16,094 nucleotides of DNA from F23-D06 sp963643165 (GCA_963643165.1 CAVIJD010000040.1:1-16094); one strand, 5' to 3'. Shown: positions 7,297-15,899, numbered from the stretch's first letter. Numbers and translations: made by a program. Notes: generated by a model not told the origin, from the letters alone.

Positions 7297-8397
7297 ATGA
7301 AAGAGCTGCGAATCATATTGAAAAAAGAGTTCATCCACATCATCCGCGACAAGATCACGCTCGCGCTGGTGCTTGCCATGCCCGTGGCGCTGGTGCTGCT
7401 CTTCGGCTTCACCATCAGCACCGACATCCGCAACGCCAAAATCTCGGTGCTCGACCTCTCCAAAGACTCGCAGTCCAAAATCCTGATCAACGACCTCTCC
7501 GCCTCCGGCTATTTCCAGATAGTCTCCTACCCCGAGAACGAGGCTGAAATAGACAGCGACTTCAAAAACAAGGGCATCAAGCTGGCCATCATCATCCCGA
7601 CACGCTTTGAGGAGTCGCTCTCCAAAGAGCGCAACGCCACCCTGCAAGTCATCAACGACGTGTCGGACCTCAACGTGGCCTCCATCCTCAACAACTACGT
7701 GCGTTCAGTGGTTTACAACTTCACGGAGCAATACAACAGCAGCGTTGAAAGTTCGGCCTTCCAGGTCACCGCCAAGATGCTCTACAACCCCGAGCTGAAC
7801 AGCGTCTATATGTTCGTGCCCGGCATCATCACTCTCATCATGGTGCTGGTGACCGCCCTGATGAGCTCCATCACGCTGGCCCGCGAAAAAGAGACCGGCA
7901 CCATGCAGATGCTCCTCATCACGCCGGTGAAGAAAATCTACATCATCATCGGGAAAGTGATCCCGTATATGCTCATCTCGCTGTTGAGCACCATCACCAT
8001 CATCGTCATCAGCGTCACCGTCTTCAAGATGCCCGTCAACGGCGACTTGGCCATGCTGTTCGCGCTGTGCATCATCTTCATGCTCACGGCAGCCTCGTTC
8101 GGCATGCTCATCTCCTCCATCAGCCGCACCCAGGTGGACGCCATGATGATCACCATGATGGGGCTCTTCCTCCCCACCGTGCTGCTCTCCGGCTTCCTGT
8201 TCCCGTTGAACAGCATGCCCATGTTCTTCCAGGTCATCGCCAACCTGTTTCCCGCCAAATGGTTCATCCTCTCCATCAAAGACGTCATGATCAAGGGCTC
8301 GGGCTTGGCCGACATCTGGATGTACCTGCTCATCCTTTTCGCCATGGCCGTGGTATTCATACTTTTCAGCATCAAACGTTTGGACAAAAGGAACTAA
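7297..8397 (+). CDS. ABC-2 type permease subunit (YbhS/YbhR-like)
   Basis: This 366-residue inner-membrane protein is one of two permeases. The layout is typical of ABC-2 drug-efflux permeases: a short cytoplasmic N-terminus with KKEFIHIIRDK, a first membrane segment at about residues 23-43 (LALVLAMPVALVLLFGF), a large periplasmic domain to about residue 168, then five hydrophobic segments starting at SVYMFVPGIITLIMVLV. The conserved cytoplasmic loop motif REKETGTMQMLLITPVKK follows that segment. The protein ends in a basic tail after the last membrane helix. It starts 9 bases after the ATPase and the next permease follows after 4 bases, so all are one transcript. By family analogy it exports a small hydrophobic or cationic compound together with the membrane-fusion protein; no substrate can be named. 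Confidence 0.9.
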   Translation: MKELRIILKKEFIHIIRDKITLALVLAMPVALVLLFGFTISTDIRNAKISVLDLSKDSQSKILINDLSASGYFQIVSYPENEAEIDSDFKNKGIKLAIIIPTRFEESLSKERNATLQVINDVSDLNVASILNNYVRSVVYNFTEQYNSSVESSAFQVTAKMLYNPELNSVYMFVPGIITLIMVLVTALMSSITLAREKETGTMQMLLITPVKKIYIIIGKVIPYMLISLLSTITIIVISVTVFKMPVNGDLAMLFALCIIFMLTAASFGMLISSISRTQVDAMMITMMGLFLPTVLLSGFLFPLNSMPMFFQVIANLFPAKWFILSIKDVMIKGSGLADIWMYLLILFAMAVVFILFSIKRLDKRN

Positions 8398-8401
8398 GAC
8401 T

Positions 8402-9523
8402 ATGAGAATCATCCTTATCCTCATCAAGAAAGAATTTCTGCAGGTCTTCAGGAACCCCCTGCTGCTCAGCATCCTCGTGGTGGCCCCGATGGCGGAGTTC
8501 ATGCTTTTCCCGTTTTGCGCCGACTATGAGATCAAAGTGCTGGACATCGCCTTCATCGACAACGACCGCTCCAGCATATCGGGCGACATCATCAACAGTT
8601 TCAACGCCTCCGACCTCTTCATCTCGCACGGCCTGCTCAACTGCAAAGACGAAGCCGACGAGCTGATGAAACACGACAAAATCGACCTTTTAGTAGAATT
8701 TCCCGACAATCTCGAGAAAGACCTCTTCAGCAACGAGCCCACGCAGATCGCCATCACCGCCAACGCCATCAACAGCGTAAAGGCGGGCATCGGCACGGGC
8801 TATGTGCAAGAGATCATCGGCCGCCACATACAGGAGTTTGCCGCCGACAACGCTTCGGGCAACGTCAAGCAAGTGCCCGCCAACGTCAACATCTCCAACA
8901 TCTACTGGTACAACGAGCAGATGAACTACAAGAACCTGATTGTCCCGGGCATCCTCGTCATCCTCGTCACGCTGATAGGCTGCTACGTCACGGCGCTCAA
9001 CCTCGTGCGCGAGAAAGAGATCGGCACCATCGAGCAGGTCAACGTCACCCCCATCAAGCGGTGGCAGTTCCTCATCGGCAAGATGATCCCGTTCTGGCTG
9101 CTGGGCATGGTGGAGTTCATCGCCGGACTGGTCATCATGAAGTTCGTGTTCGGCATTTCTGTGCAGGGGAGCATCCCCTTGCTGCTGGGCATCACCGCCA
9201 TCTACCTGTTTGTCATGTTAGGGCTGGGCTTCTTCATCTCCAGCGTCTCCGAAAACCAGCTGCAGTCGATGTTCATCGTGCTCTTCCTGTTCATCGTGTT
9301 CGTGCTGCTCAGCGGCGTGTTCACCCCTACCGAGGGCATGCCCGAATGGGCACACCGCATCAACTACCTCAACCCCATGTCGTTCTATATTGAAGTCATC
9401 AAGAAGATTATCCTCAAAGGCAGCGAGTTCGCCAGCGTGCAGAAAGAGACCATCGTGCTTGCCGTCATGGCCGTCATCATCAACACTGGCGCCGTGCTCA
9501 GCTACAAGGAGAGCAGCAAGTGA
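8402..9523 (+). CDS. ABC-2 type permease subunit (second of the pair)
   Basis: The 373-residue second permease is homologous in layout to the preceding one: N-terminal LIKKEFLQVFRNP, a first membrane segment at about 20-40 (LLLSILVVAPMAEFMLFPF), a periplasmic domain starting KVLDIAFIDNDRSS, then membrane segments beginning at LIVPGILVILVTLIGCYV. The ABC-2 loop REKEIGTIEQVNVTPIKRWQ is clear, followed by the usual late segments and LLSGVFTPTEGMPEWAHRIN, where the TEGMP stretch is typical of the family. It probably forms a heterodimer with the first permease. It is the last gene of the operon. I see no clear T-run terminator in the 81 bases before the T9SS gene, so some read-through is possible. 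Confidence 0.9.
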   Translation: MRIILILIKKEFLQVFRNPLLLSILVVAPMAEFMLFPFCADYEIKVLDIAFIDNDRSSISGDIINSFNASDLFISHGLLNCKDEADELMKHDKIDLLVEFPDNLEKDLFSNEPTQIAITANAINSVKAGIGTGYVQEIIGRHIQEFAADNASGNVKQVPANVNISNIYWYNEQMNYKNLIVPGILVILVTLIGCYVTALNLVREKEIGTIEQVNVTPIKRWQFLIGKMIPFWLLGMVEFIAGLVIMKFVFGISVQGSIPLLLGITAIYLFVMLGLGFFISSVSENQLQSMFIVLFLFIVFVLLSGVFTPTEGMPEWAHRINYLNPMSFYIEVIKKIILKGSEFASVQKETIVLAVMAVIINTGAVLSYKESSK

Positions 9524-9604
9524 TTGTCCATTATAAAGATTAAAGACAATAATAAAAGCATATAGCAGATTATCAATTATATACAACATTTTAACAACAA
9601 AAAA

Positions 9605-12220
9605 ATGAAAAAAAATCACACATTTTGGAAGAACGCGGTATCGCTGATACTGCTTCTGAACATTTCCCTTTGGGGATTTGCGCAAATCAACATCAACGGA
9701 GGTTTTGAGACCTGGACCAACAACCTTCCCGACGGCTGGAACGGTGTCAAAACAAACGTGGGTATCTCCAACATTCAGCAAGACACCTCCGCCTATCAGG
9801 GCAACTACGCCTGCCGGCTGGTATGCACCGGAACCAATCACAAACGTTTTACTTCACAGTCTTTTGCCGTCGATTCCGGCGACATTTTCCTTTTCACCTT
9901 CTACGTAAAAGGACACGGCGACATCAGAACGGCCGTCTATGACGGCAGAAGCAGCAACAACGGCTATTCTGCTTACAATAGTTACCACAGCATCAACTCC
10001 ACCACCTATCAATGCATCACCGACTCCATTAAGATTACGCATACCACTACAAGCGCTGAGCTTATATTCTCTCTCAAAAAAACCGTGGCTGCTGACGGGC
10101 ACTTGGTTGTTGACAACGTGACCCTTGTCCCCGTTTCCTCCACCGTCACCGAAGTGGCCGACCCGGTCATCACCGTCACGGGCCAAGCCATCAGCGGCAC
10201 CTACTACGGTCCTGCCACAGTGAGCATGAGCACCAGCACCGACAGCGCCGCAATTTACTACACCCTTGACGGCAGCACGCCTTCAGACTCCTCCACCCTC
10301 TACACGGCGCCTTTCACCCTCACAGCCAACGCCACCGTGAAGGCCATCGGCATCAAGAGCGGGCTCAACAACAGCGACGTCACCACCAAAAGCCTCGTGT
10401 TCTCCAGCGACACCATCCTCTTCTTTCAGGACTTTGAGGCCGACACCATCGGCACGATGACAACCTACAGCGTCAACGACTCGCTGCAGCTCTGGAACGT
10501 GGCCTCTTACAGCGGCAATCACTACGCATACGCCAACGGATACGGCAAAGGTGCGAACGAAGACTGGCTCATCACGCCGCAGATCACGCCGCAGTCGGCA
10601 AACGGCGGCGTTTCGCTCTCCTTCCGTTCAGCCACCCGATACAACGGTCCTGCCGTACAGCTGAAATACTCCACCAACTACAGCGGCACCGGCAACCCTG
10701 CCGCCGCCACCTGGACGGACATCACCGCCGGCGCCACATGGTCAACGGGCGATTTCACATGGACTCCCTCGGGCGCAGTCAACGTCAACGCCACAACACC
10801 TTTGTACATCGCCTTTGTCTATACTTGCGACTCCTCATCGGCAGCAGCCTGGGAGATTGACGACATCGCCGTCGTGAGCGGCATTTCCGACGTAGTGGCC
10901 AACCCTGTCATCACGCCGGCAGCCGGTTTCTATTACGACACCGTCAACGTCAGCATCTCCTGCACCACGCAGGACGCCGCCATCTACTACACCCTCGACG
11001 GCACGCAGCCTGACAGCACCAGCACACATTATACGGCACCTTTCGCCCTGACCGCCAACGCCACCGTCAAAGCCATTGCCTACAAGACGGGCAGTTTCGC
11101 CAGCGACGTGACAGAAGCCGCCTACACCTTCCCCGTGGCCGTGGCTGACATTGCAGCCTTCAAGTCCGCCAACACTGAAACCAACACCACCGTCTATAAA
11201 ATTACGGGCGACGTGACCTTTGTCTTCAGAAACGGCAAGAACCTCTACATCCAGGATGCCACTGGCGGACTGCTGGTTTATGACCAGAGCAACATCCTTG
11301 ACGGCACCTACACCGAGGGCGATGTCATCAGCGGCGGCATTTACGGCACCTACACCCTCTTCCGCGGCCTCACCGAGCTGGTGCCCACCCGCAACCTCGC
11401 CGCAGCCTCCGGCAACACCGGCACAGTAACCCCCGTAATGGCCGACATCGCCTCCGTGAAGAACATGTATGCCCAATACGAGTCGAGGCTGGTAACCCTC
11501 ACGGACGTCACCTTCACCGACACCGCCAGCTACACCACAGCATCAGCCACCAACATCAACATTGCGCAGGGACAAGACACCATGCAGTGCCGCAACCAGT
11601 TCAAAACGCTGGAGATGGACATCAACGCAGGCTTTGAGGCCAACGTCACCGGCTTCGTGCTCCGCTACAACAACAACTTCCAGATTGCCCCGCGTGCCAA
11701 CAGCGACATTGAGGAGGTCATCACCATCCTCGACACCGTGGCAGAGCCCGTCATCACCGTCAGCCCCCTCACCAACGACATGTACTCGGTAGCCATCACA
11801 TGTGAAACCGAAGGCGCCACCATCCATTACACCATCGACGGCACAGAACCCACCACAGCGTCCACCGTCTATACTGACTTGGTCATGGTAGGCAGCGGTG
11901 TCACCGTAAAGGCCATAGCCGCCAAAGAGGGCATGGTAAACAGCACCGTGGCCACCACCAGACCTACGGGTGTCGAGACGATTGCCGCCGAGCAGGTACG
12001 CCTCTTCCCGAACCCCACCACGGGCATCGTAACCGTCAACTGCGGCAACATGCAGGTTGAGCGCATCGACGTTTACACCGTAGCCGGACAGCTCGTCCGC
12101 ACGGCTGAAAGCAACGCACGCATGAACACGATTGACTTGACTGGCGCCCCCGCCGGCATCTACTTTGTCCGCATCACGGGCAACGACACCACCATCGTCA
12201 AGAAAATCAGCAAGCGATAA
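9605..12220 (+). CDS. secreted T9SS substrate with CHB_HEX-type repeats, choice-of-anchor-J-like and OB-like domains
   Basis: This 871-residue protein has a signal peptide (residues 1-26, core LILLLNISLWGFA) and a C-terminal type IX sorting domain (about 795-871, beginning VRLFPNPTTGIVTVNCG and ending in IVKKISKR), so it should cross the outer membrane by T9SS and be attached or released. Between these I see: a carbohydrate-binding-like domain (about 28-178, NGGFETWTNNLPDGWNG); a chitobiase C-terminal-like repeat (about 182-263, YYTLDGSTPSDSSTLYTAPF); a choice-of-anchor-J-like beta-sandwich (about 268-425, FFQDFE, DWLITPQI, WEIDDIAVV); a second such repeat (about 430-511); an OB-like domain (about 514-700, YIQDATGGLLVYD); and a third repeat (about 706-785, IHYTIDGTEPTTAS). 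No catalytic domain is recognisable, so an adhesin or glycan-binding surface role is likely but inferred. The 9524-9604 leader is AT-rich with no clear promoter box. Confidence 0.9.
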   Translation: MKKNHTFWKNAVSLILLLNISLWGFAQININGGFETWTNNLPDGWNGVKTNVGISNIQQDTSAYQGNYACRLVCTGTNHKRFTSQSFAVDSGDIFLFTFYVKGHGDIRTAVYDGRSSNNGYSAYNSYHSINSTTYQCITDSIKITHTTTSAELIFSLKKTVAADGHLVVDNVTLVPVSSTVTEVADPVITVTGQAISGTYYGPATVSMSTSTDSAAIYYTLDGSTPSDSSTLYTAPFTLTANATVKAIGIKSGLNNSDVTTKSLVFSSDTILFFQDFEADTIGTMTTYSVNDSLQLWNVASYSGNHYAYANGYGKGANEDWLITPQITPQSANGGVSLSFRSATRYNGPAVQLKYSTNYSGTGNPAAATWTDITAGATWSTGDFTWTPSGAVNVNATTPLYIAFVYTCDSSSAAAWEIDDIAVVSGISDVVANPVITPAAGFYYDTVNVSISCTTQDAAIYYTLDGTQPDSTSTHYTAPFALTANATVKAIAYKTGSFASDVTEAAYTFPVAVADIAAFKSANTETNTTVYKITGDVTFVFRNGKNLYIQDATGGLLVYDQSNILDGTYTEGDVISGGIYGTYTLFRGLTELVPTRNLAAASGNTGTVTPVMADIASVKNMYAQYESRLVTLTDVTFTDTASYTTASATNINIAQGQDTMQCRNQFKTLEMDINAGFEANVTGFVLRYNNNFQIAPRANSDIEEVITILDTVAEPVITVSPLTNDMYSVAITCETEGATIHYTIDGTEPTTASTVYTDLVMVGSGVTVKAIAAKEGMVNSTVATTRPTGVETIAAEQVRLFPNPTTGIVTVNCGNMQVERIDVYTVAGQLVRTAESNARMNTIDLTGAPAGIYFVRITGNDTTIVKKISKR

Positions 12221-12237
12221 ACTATAAAGCAAGTTTT

Positions 12238-12274
12238 AAAAAAAAGGATACCAGAATCTGGTATCCTTTTTTTT
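12238..12274. terminator. bidirectional terminator between convergent genes
   Basis: A perfect 17-bp stem (8 A's then GGATACCAG) closes on the loop AAT, with the partner CTGGTATCC followed by 8 T's. Because the stem ends in A's on one side and T's on the other it can work both ways. It serves the T9SS gene on the + strand (18 bases after its stop) and the aldolase gene on the minus strand. Confidence 0.93.
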
Positions 12275-12325
12275 CTTTAAGCTTTTTGCTAAGCCCTAAG
12301 AATGCAGAATGCTGAGGCATCACAC

Positions 12326-12350
12326 ATTCCTAATTCCTAATTCCTAATTA
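12326..12350. repeat. tandem heptamer ATTCCTA, about 3.6 copies
   Basis: Copies lie at 12326-12332, 12333-12339 and 12340-12346, followed by partial ATTA. The third copy contains the stop codon of the minus-strand aldolase gene (TAG, complement of 12344-12346), so copy number could change the 3' end of that gene. Confidence 0.85.
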
Positions 12351-13417
12351 ACCCTTACGTCAGCCCCGGGGATTGTGCGTGGGGGCAATTCTTGCAAAGC
12401 CTGTTCCAAGGTGCTGACATCCTCGTCGGTGGTGGCCCAGCTGGTCACAAAGCGGCACGTCAGCGTGTCGCCGTCGCCGGCGCCCCAAACCTCGTACAGC
12501 ACCTTTGATGAGAGGTAGTTGTGCTGTGCGCGCGACAGCCTGACAAACTGCTGGTTTGTCGGCGAGTCGAAAGCCAACGGGATGCCGTGACGCACAAAAG
12601 CGGATTTGATGCGCATGGCCATCTCCACGGCATGGCGGGAAACGCGGAAATAGAGGTCGTCCTTGAAGAGCGTGTCAAACTGCAGTCCCAGCATGCGTCC
12701 TTTGGCGAGCAGGGCACCGTGCCGTTTTACGGTTGTGAAGAAATGCCGCGGGGCTTTGATGCCGGAAAAGACGACCGCTTCGCCCATCATGGCGCCCACT
12801 TTGGTGCCGCCGACATAGAACACGTCGCAGTTGGAGGCGAGAAAGTTGAGGTCGTAGTCGCAAGTGTCAGCCATCAGGCCGTAGCCGAGGCGCGCGCCGT
12901 CGATGTAGAGGAGCAGCCCGTAGCGGCGGCATGTTTCGTACAAAGCCGTGAGTTCGGCGCGTGAATAGAGCAGTCCATATTCAGTCGGCATCGTTATGTA
13001 GGCCATAGCGGGCTGCACCTGATGCGGGGCTGTGTCGTCGGCCCGGAACCGGTCCATGTAGGCGGCGAGCCTGTCCGCATACAGTTTGCCGTCGGCAGAG
13101 GGCAGGGCAATGACCTTGTGGCCGTATGCCTCCACCGCCCCCGACTCGTGTACGGCGATGTGGGCGGAGTCGGTACATACTACCCCCTCGCAGCCCAGCA
13201 GCAGCGCGTCGATGACGGTGGCGTTGGTCTGTGTGCCGCCCGTGAGCAGGAACACGTCGGCGTCAGCGTTGCCCACCGCCTTGCGGATGCACTCTTTGGC
13301 GGCTGCCGTGTAACAGTCGTAGCCATAGCCGGAAGCCTTCTCTTCGTTCGTTTCGGCCAGCCGCGACAAGATTTGCGGCAGCATGCCATTATTGTAGTCA
13401 CTCTCAAAAGATACCAT
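12344..13417 (-). CDS. ltaE: low-specificity threonine aldolase / beta-eliminating lyase (PLP enzyme)
   Basis: The 357-residue protein is a fold-type I PLP enzyme of the threonine aldolase/beta-eliminating lyase family, which cleaves L-threonine or allo-threonine to glycine and acetaldehyde in the cytoplasm. Visible motifs are FLLTGGTQTNATVIDALL (phosphate-binding region, about 56-73), AHIAVHESGA (His86 and His90 region stacking on the cofactor), YIDGARLGYGL (Asp173 to the pyridine nitrogen, Arg176), and YVGGTKVGAMMGE with Lys206 as the likely Schiff-base lysine. Length matches the family at about 340-360. The start at 13417 follows a GAGG-like stretch. The gene is monocistronic, convergent with the T9SS gene, and lies downstream of a broken AAA+ gene on the same strand. 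Glycine made here could feed the glycine cleavage system, though the genes are far apart. Stereospecificity cannot be judged from sequence. Confidence 0.88.
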   Translation of the reverse strand: MVSFESDYNNGMLPQILSRLAETNEEKASGYGYDCYTAAAKECIRKAVGNADADVFLLTGGTQTNATVIDALLLGCEGVVCTDSAHIAVHESGAVEAYGHKVIALPSADGKLYADRLAAYMDRFRADDTAPHQVQPAMAYITMPTEYGLLYSRAELTALYETCRRYGLLLYIDGARLGYGLMADTCDYDLNFLASNCDVFYVGGTKVGAMMGEAVVFSGIKAPRHFFTTVKRHGALLAKGRMLGLQFDTLFKDDLYFRVSRHAVEMAMRIKSAFVRHGIPLAFDSPTNQQFVRLSRAQHNYLSSKVLYEVWGAGDGDTLTCRFVTSWATTDEDVSTLEQALQELPPRTIPGADVRVN

Positions 13418-13555
13418 ATCCTCGTTCTGTTTTTTTGCGTTATTGATAATGCGTAAAAACCTTGCTGAGCACTATAAGTCACGAAAATCGGCACTGCCTC
13501 CTGCGGCCGGCAGGGGCAACAGGAGACCGTGACCGGCAGTTCGGTTTTCGCGCCG

Positions 13556-13563
13556 CAAAAATA
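13556..13563 (-). promoter_or_regulatory. possible -7 promoter box for the threonine aldolase gene
   Basis: On the minus strand TATTTTTG exactly matches TAnnTTTG. It lies 138 bases before the aldolase start, implying a leader of roughly 130 bases that can form small GC-rich stems around 13496-13545. No -33 box is obvious. It sits next to the point where the upstream AAA+ pseudogene loses homology. Confidence 0.4.
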
Positions 13564-13594
13564 CGGATTTCGCGGTGTCTTTCGCTTTGCGGCG

Positions 13595-14823
13595 GTGCCG
13601 GGTTTGTCATAATGGATTTTGTAGAGGAAACGGCGTTCGAACGCCCCGTCGAGGTTGCCCTCCAAATTAGTGGTCGCGATCATGATGCCGTCCATTTTCT
13701 CCATCTCCTCCTGAATGATGTTCTGGATGGCGTTTTCAGTCTGATGGACTGAACCGCCATTGTCACTTCCGTTCAACGTTTGGCGAGTTGAGAAGAGCGC
13801 ATCTGCCTCGTTGAAGAGCAGTATCGGCTTCTTTTCCGATTCCCGGCACAAGTTCTTGTATTTGGTGAATATACTCTTGACCTGTTTCTGGATCTCGCCG
13901 TACCACATGCTCTTGGCCTCGCTGATGTCAACGGGCAGAATGTCGCGGCCGCACTTCCTGGCCCACTGCATTGCCGTTTCCGTCTTGCCCGTGCCCGGAC
14001 TTCCGTACAGCAGCACCGCCATACCCTTGGGCAAGCCTTTCTCTTCGAGGCGCGATACGATGTTGACATAGTTCTCTTCCATCATGGCGTCCTCCACCCG
14101 TTGCAACTTGCTCTGCAACTCGTCCGTGAAGAAGAGATGTCGTTGATTGTTTCGTGAATGTCAGACGCAAAAAGTTTTCTGTTCCTGAAGTTGTGTTTAT
14201 TTCTCAAACCCTCAAGATAATCATGGCATACATCATAGAAAAGCACCCTGTGGCGGACTTCCGGGATTTTCTCCCGGCACTGTTTTATAAACGTCATTTT
14301 GCCATATTCGCTCTCCACGGCGGAAGTGGTCTGAAACAGTTCCTCGCAGGATATGTCACTATCTTCAACCAACTGTGACACCAGATTGCAAAGGTCATAA
14401 CGGTCGAACACATGCTGGGAGCATTGAGCATCGACAACGTCGGGTTTCCGGTTTTCCGTCACACACTCCATCACATAATTGGACACCAAGTAGGTGCGAT
14501 GCGCCATCCGCAGGTCGCAGGGGTTGGTTTGCACAATCAGATTCTGCTCTTTCAACGCCTCCACGGCCTGTTTGAGCGCATAGACATCCACATCGGAGCA
14601 GTTGAAATAATAGGCGAGGTCTGACATGTCGCTGCTTTTTCCGGAACAGCTCCGGTCAAAGAACGCGGCAAAAACAACTGTCTCCGCCCGGCTCGTAAGC
14701 CCGAGCGAGTCTTTCAGTTTGACAAGACTTTCCTTAGCCTCTTTGCCGGTCAGCCCTTTTCAACTTGCTGGATTTGACCTTAGAGATCACATTTTTCACC
14801 ATTTCGAGATAAGTTTTAGCCAT
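13595..14823 (-). pseudogene. broken AAA+ ATPase gene (two frameshifts, C-terminus lost)
   Basis: Read on the minus strand from ATG at 14823-14821, the pieces join into one AAA+ protein. Piece 1 (to about 14755) gives MAKTYLEMVKNVISKVKSSK. A one-base shift in the AAAAGGG run (14754-14760) leads to piece 2 (to about 14130): LTGKEAKESLVKLKDSLGL, then SDLAYYFNCSDVDVYALKQA and so on, resembling an N-terminal helical region. A second shift of two extra bases in a TCTTCTTC tract (about 14128-14137) leads to piece 3, starting FFTDELQSKLQRVEDAMMEE. Piece 3 has Walker A GSPGTGKTE, Walker B ILLFNEADALF (Asn replaces the usual Asp), sensor 1 ATTN, and FERRFLYKIHYDKP with the arginine finger. Homology stops at about 13600, and that open frame continues meaninglessly into the aldolase gene to 13180. 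The lid domain is absent. Role unknown. Lower GC than its neighbours suggests different ancestry. Confidence 0.82.
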
Positions 14824-14882
14824 AATTGTTTTTGATTTTTAATGATTTACAAATAATAAAATGACTTCTGTTTTCAACGTTG

Positions 14883-14890
14883 CAAAGATA
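14883..14890 (-). promoter_or_regulatory. -7 promoter box for the AAA+ pseudogene
   Basis: TATCTTTG on the minus strand is an exact TAnnTTTG match, 59 bases before the ATG at 14823. A TTTG lies 16 bases further upstream, a little close for a -33 element. A 7-bp inverted repeat CACTGCC/GGCAGTG (14899-14919, loop 7) overlaps the -33 region and could be an operator or the decayed end of the gene upstream. Confidence 0.5.
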
Positions 14891-14999
14891 ATATGCCACA
14901 CTGCCACAAAGCGGCAGTGAACTTGGAGGCAAGAATCAGATCGCAATTCAGAGATCAGAAATCACGATGGGCGTGAAGGGTAATAGAGTTGGTGAAAGG

Positions 15000-15899
15000 T
15001 TACTCTGCCAAGGCCTTGGCTTCGGGAGTAAGGTACGGCAGAATGTCGCGGTAAGGGACGACAAAGCCCACCATGCCCAGGTAATAGGGGGCGATTTCGT
15101 ACTGCTGGTACAGGAAATGCACGCCGTCGGCGGCAAGATACGGCGGTGTGGCAGGCAACGGGATGTCGTTGCCCTCAAGCAACAGGTAGTCGTTGAGGTT
15201 CTGGTCGGTGGCCGCGGTTTCGCCCGACTGCTGCAGATAGGTCAGCACACCCTTGCGCAGCAGCGGCTGCATGGCTTTTTCATGGGCCGCATCCACGGTC
15301 TGCTCCAATGCCGTGCGCGACGCTTTCGGAATGTTAGCCACAAAAGCGTACGACGAGCCGTGCGCGCCGCCGAGGAACGTATAGACATTGGTGCAATAGG
15401 TGACATACTTTTCCGTCTCGTCGGTTTTGCGGATGCTGACCTCATCGCAAAGCGTGATCTTCTCACCCGTGGTCCGGCTTAACGCCTCCGCCTCCTGGCG
15501 GAGGTAGGCGGCGTTGCCTTTCAAGTAAAATTGGAGCATAGGCTCGGCGGCGGCGAGGTTGCCGTCATAGACGACGTATTGGCGTTTTCTTTCTTCTTGC
15601 TGAATATAGGGAAGATAGACATCTGCCAACTGTCTGTTGATATAGCGGCGCACGGCCAGCGACAGCGAGTCTGTGCCAGAGGGATAATCAATGCTGACGG
15701 AGCAACTGAACAGCGAGTCTTTCCCCACTTTTTGGCATTTGATGCGGTCCGTACGCAGCGTGTCAGCAGGAACAGGTACGGCAATATTGGCCGCGGGACG
15801 TGGCGGTTGTTCCGCGTTGCGGCAAGCCGGCAGCACAAAGACAGCGGCAAGCGTCAAAGCCGCCCAAACAAGGCGAGGTCTTTTTCTCATCATTTTCAA
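15000..15899 (-). CDS. DUF3298/RsiV-like lipoprotein
   Basis: This 299-residue protein begins with a basic stretch, a hydrophobic core and a lipobox LPAC (Cys26), so it is predicted to be an envelope lipoprotein. After a proline-rich linker come a region typical of DUF4163 (about 45-210, including CSVSIDYPSGTDSLSL and TFLGGAHGSSYAFV) and a C-terminal DUF3298 segment ending VHFLYQQYEIAPYYLGMVGF followed by VVPYRDILPYL. This arrangement resembles the extracytoplasmic part of RsiV anti-sigma factors and many Bacteroidota lipoproteins of unknown role. It has no anti-sigma or transmembrane part, so it is not a classical anti-sigma factor. The gene stands alone, with no terminator recognised after the stop. 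A start two or three codons later is equally possible. Family assignment is good; function is unknown. Confidence 0.85.
   Translation of the reverse strand: MKMMRKRPRLVWAALTLAAVFVLPACRNAEQPPRPAANIAVPVPADTLRTDRIKCQKVGKDSLFSCSVSIDYPSGTDSLSLAVRRYINRQLADVYLPYIQQEERKRQYVVYDGNLAAAEPMLQFYLKGNAAYLRQEAEALSRTTGEKITLCDEVSIRKTDETEKYVTYCTNVYTFLGGAHGSSYAFVANIPKASRTALEQTVDAAHEKAMQPLLRKGVLTYLQQSGETAATDQNLNDYLLLEGNDIPLPATPPYLAADGVHFLYQQYEIAPYYLGMVGFVVPYRDILPYLTPEAKALAE

Noticed and set aside
13485..13545. Possible cobalamin riboswitch on the + strand (GAAAATC, GCACTG and CAGGAGACC in order)
   Set aside because: The short B12-box-like CAGGAGACC is present, but the full conserved core is not, spacing is too short, and the downstream sequence is antisense to the AAA pseudogene with no + strand gene to control.
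13180..13594. C-terminal part of the AAA+ open frame
   Set aside because: After the DKPG position the translation loses all AAA+ resemblance and overlaps the aldolase gene in another frame, so the frame is open by chance.
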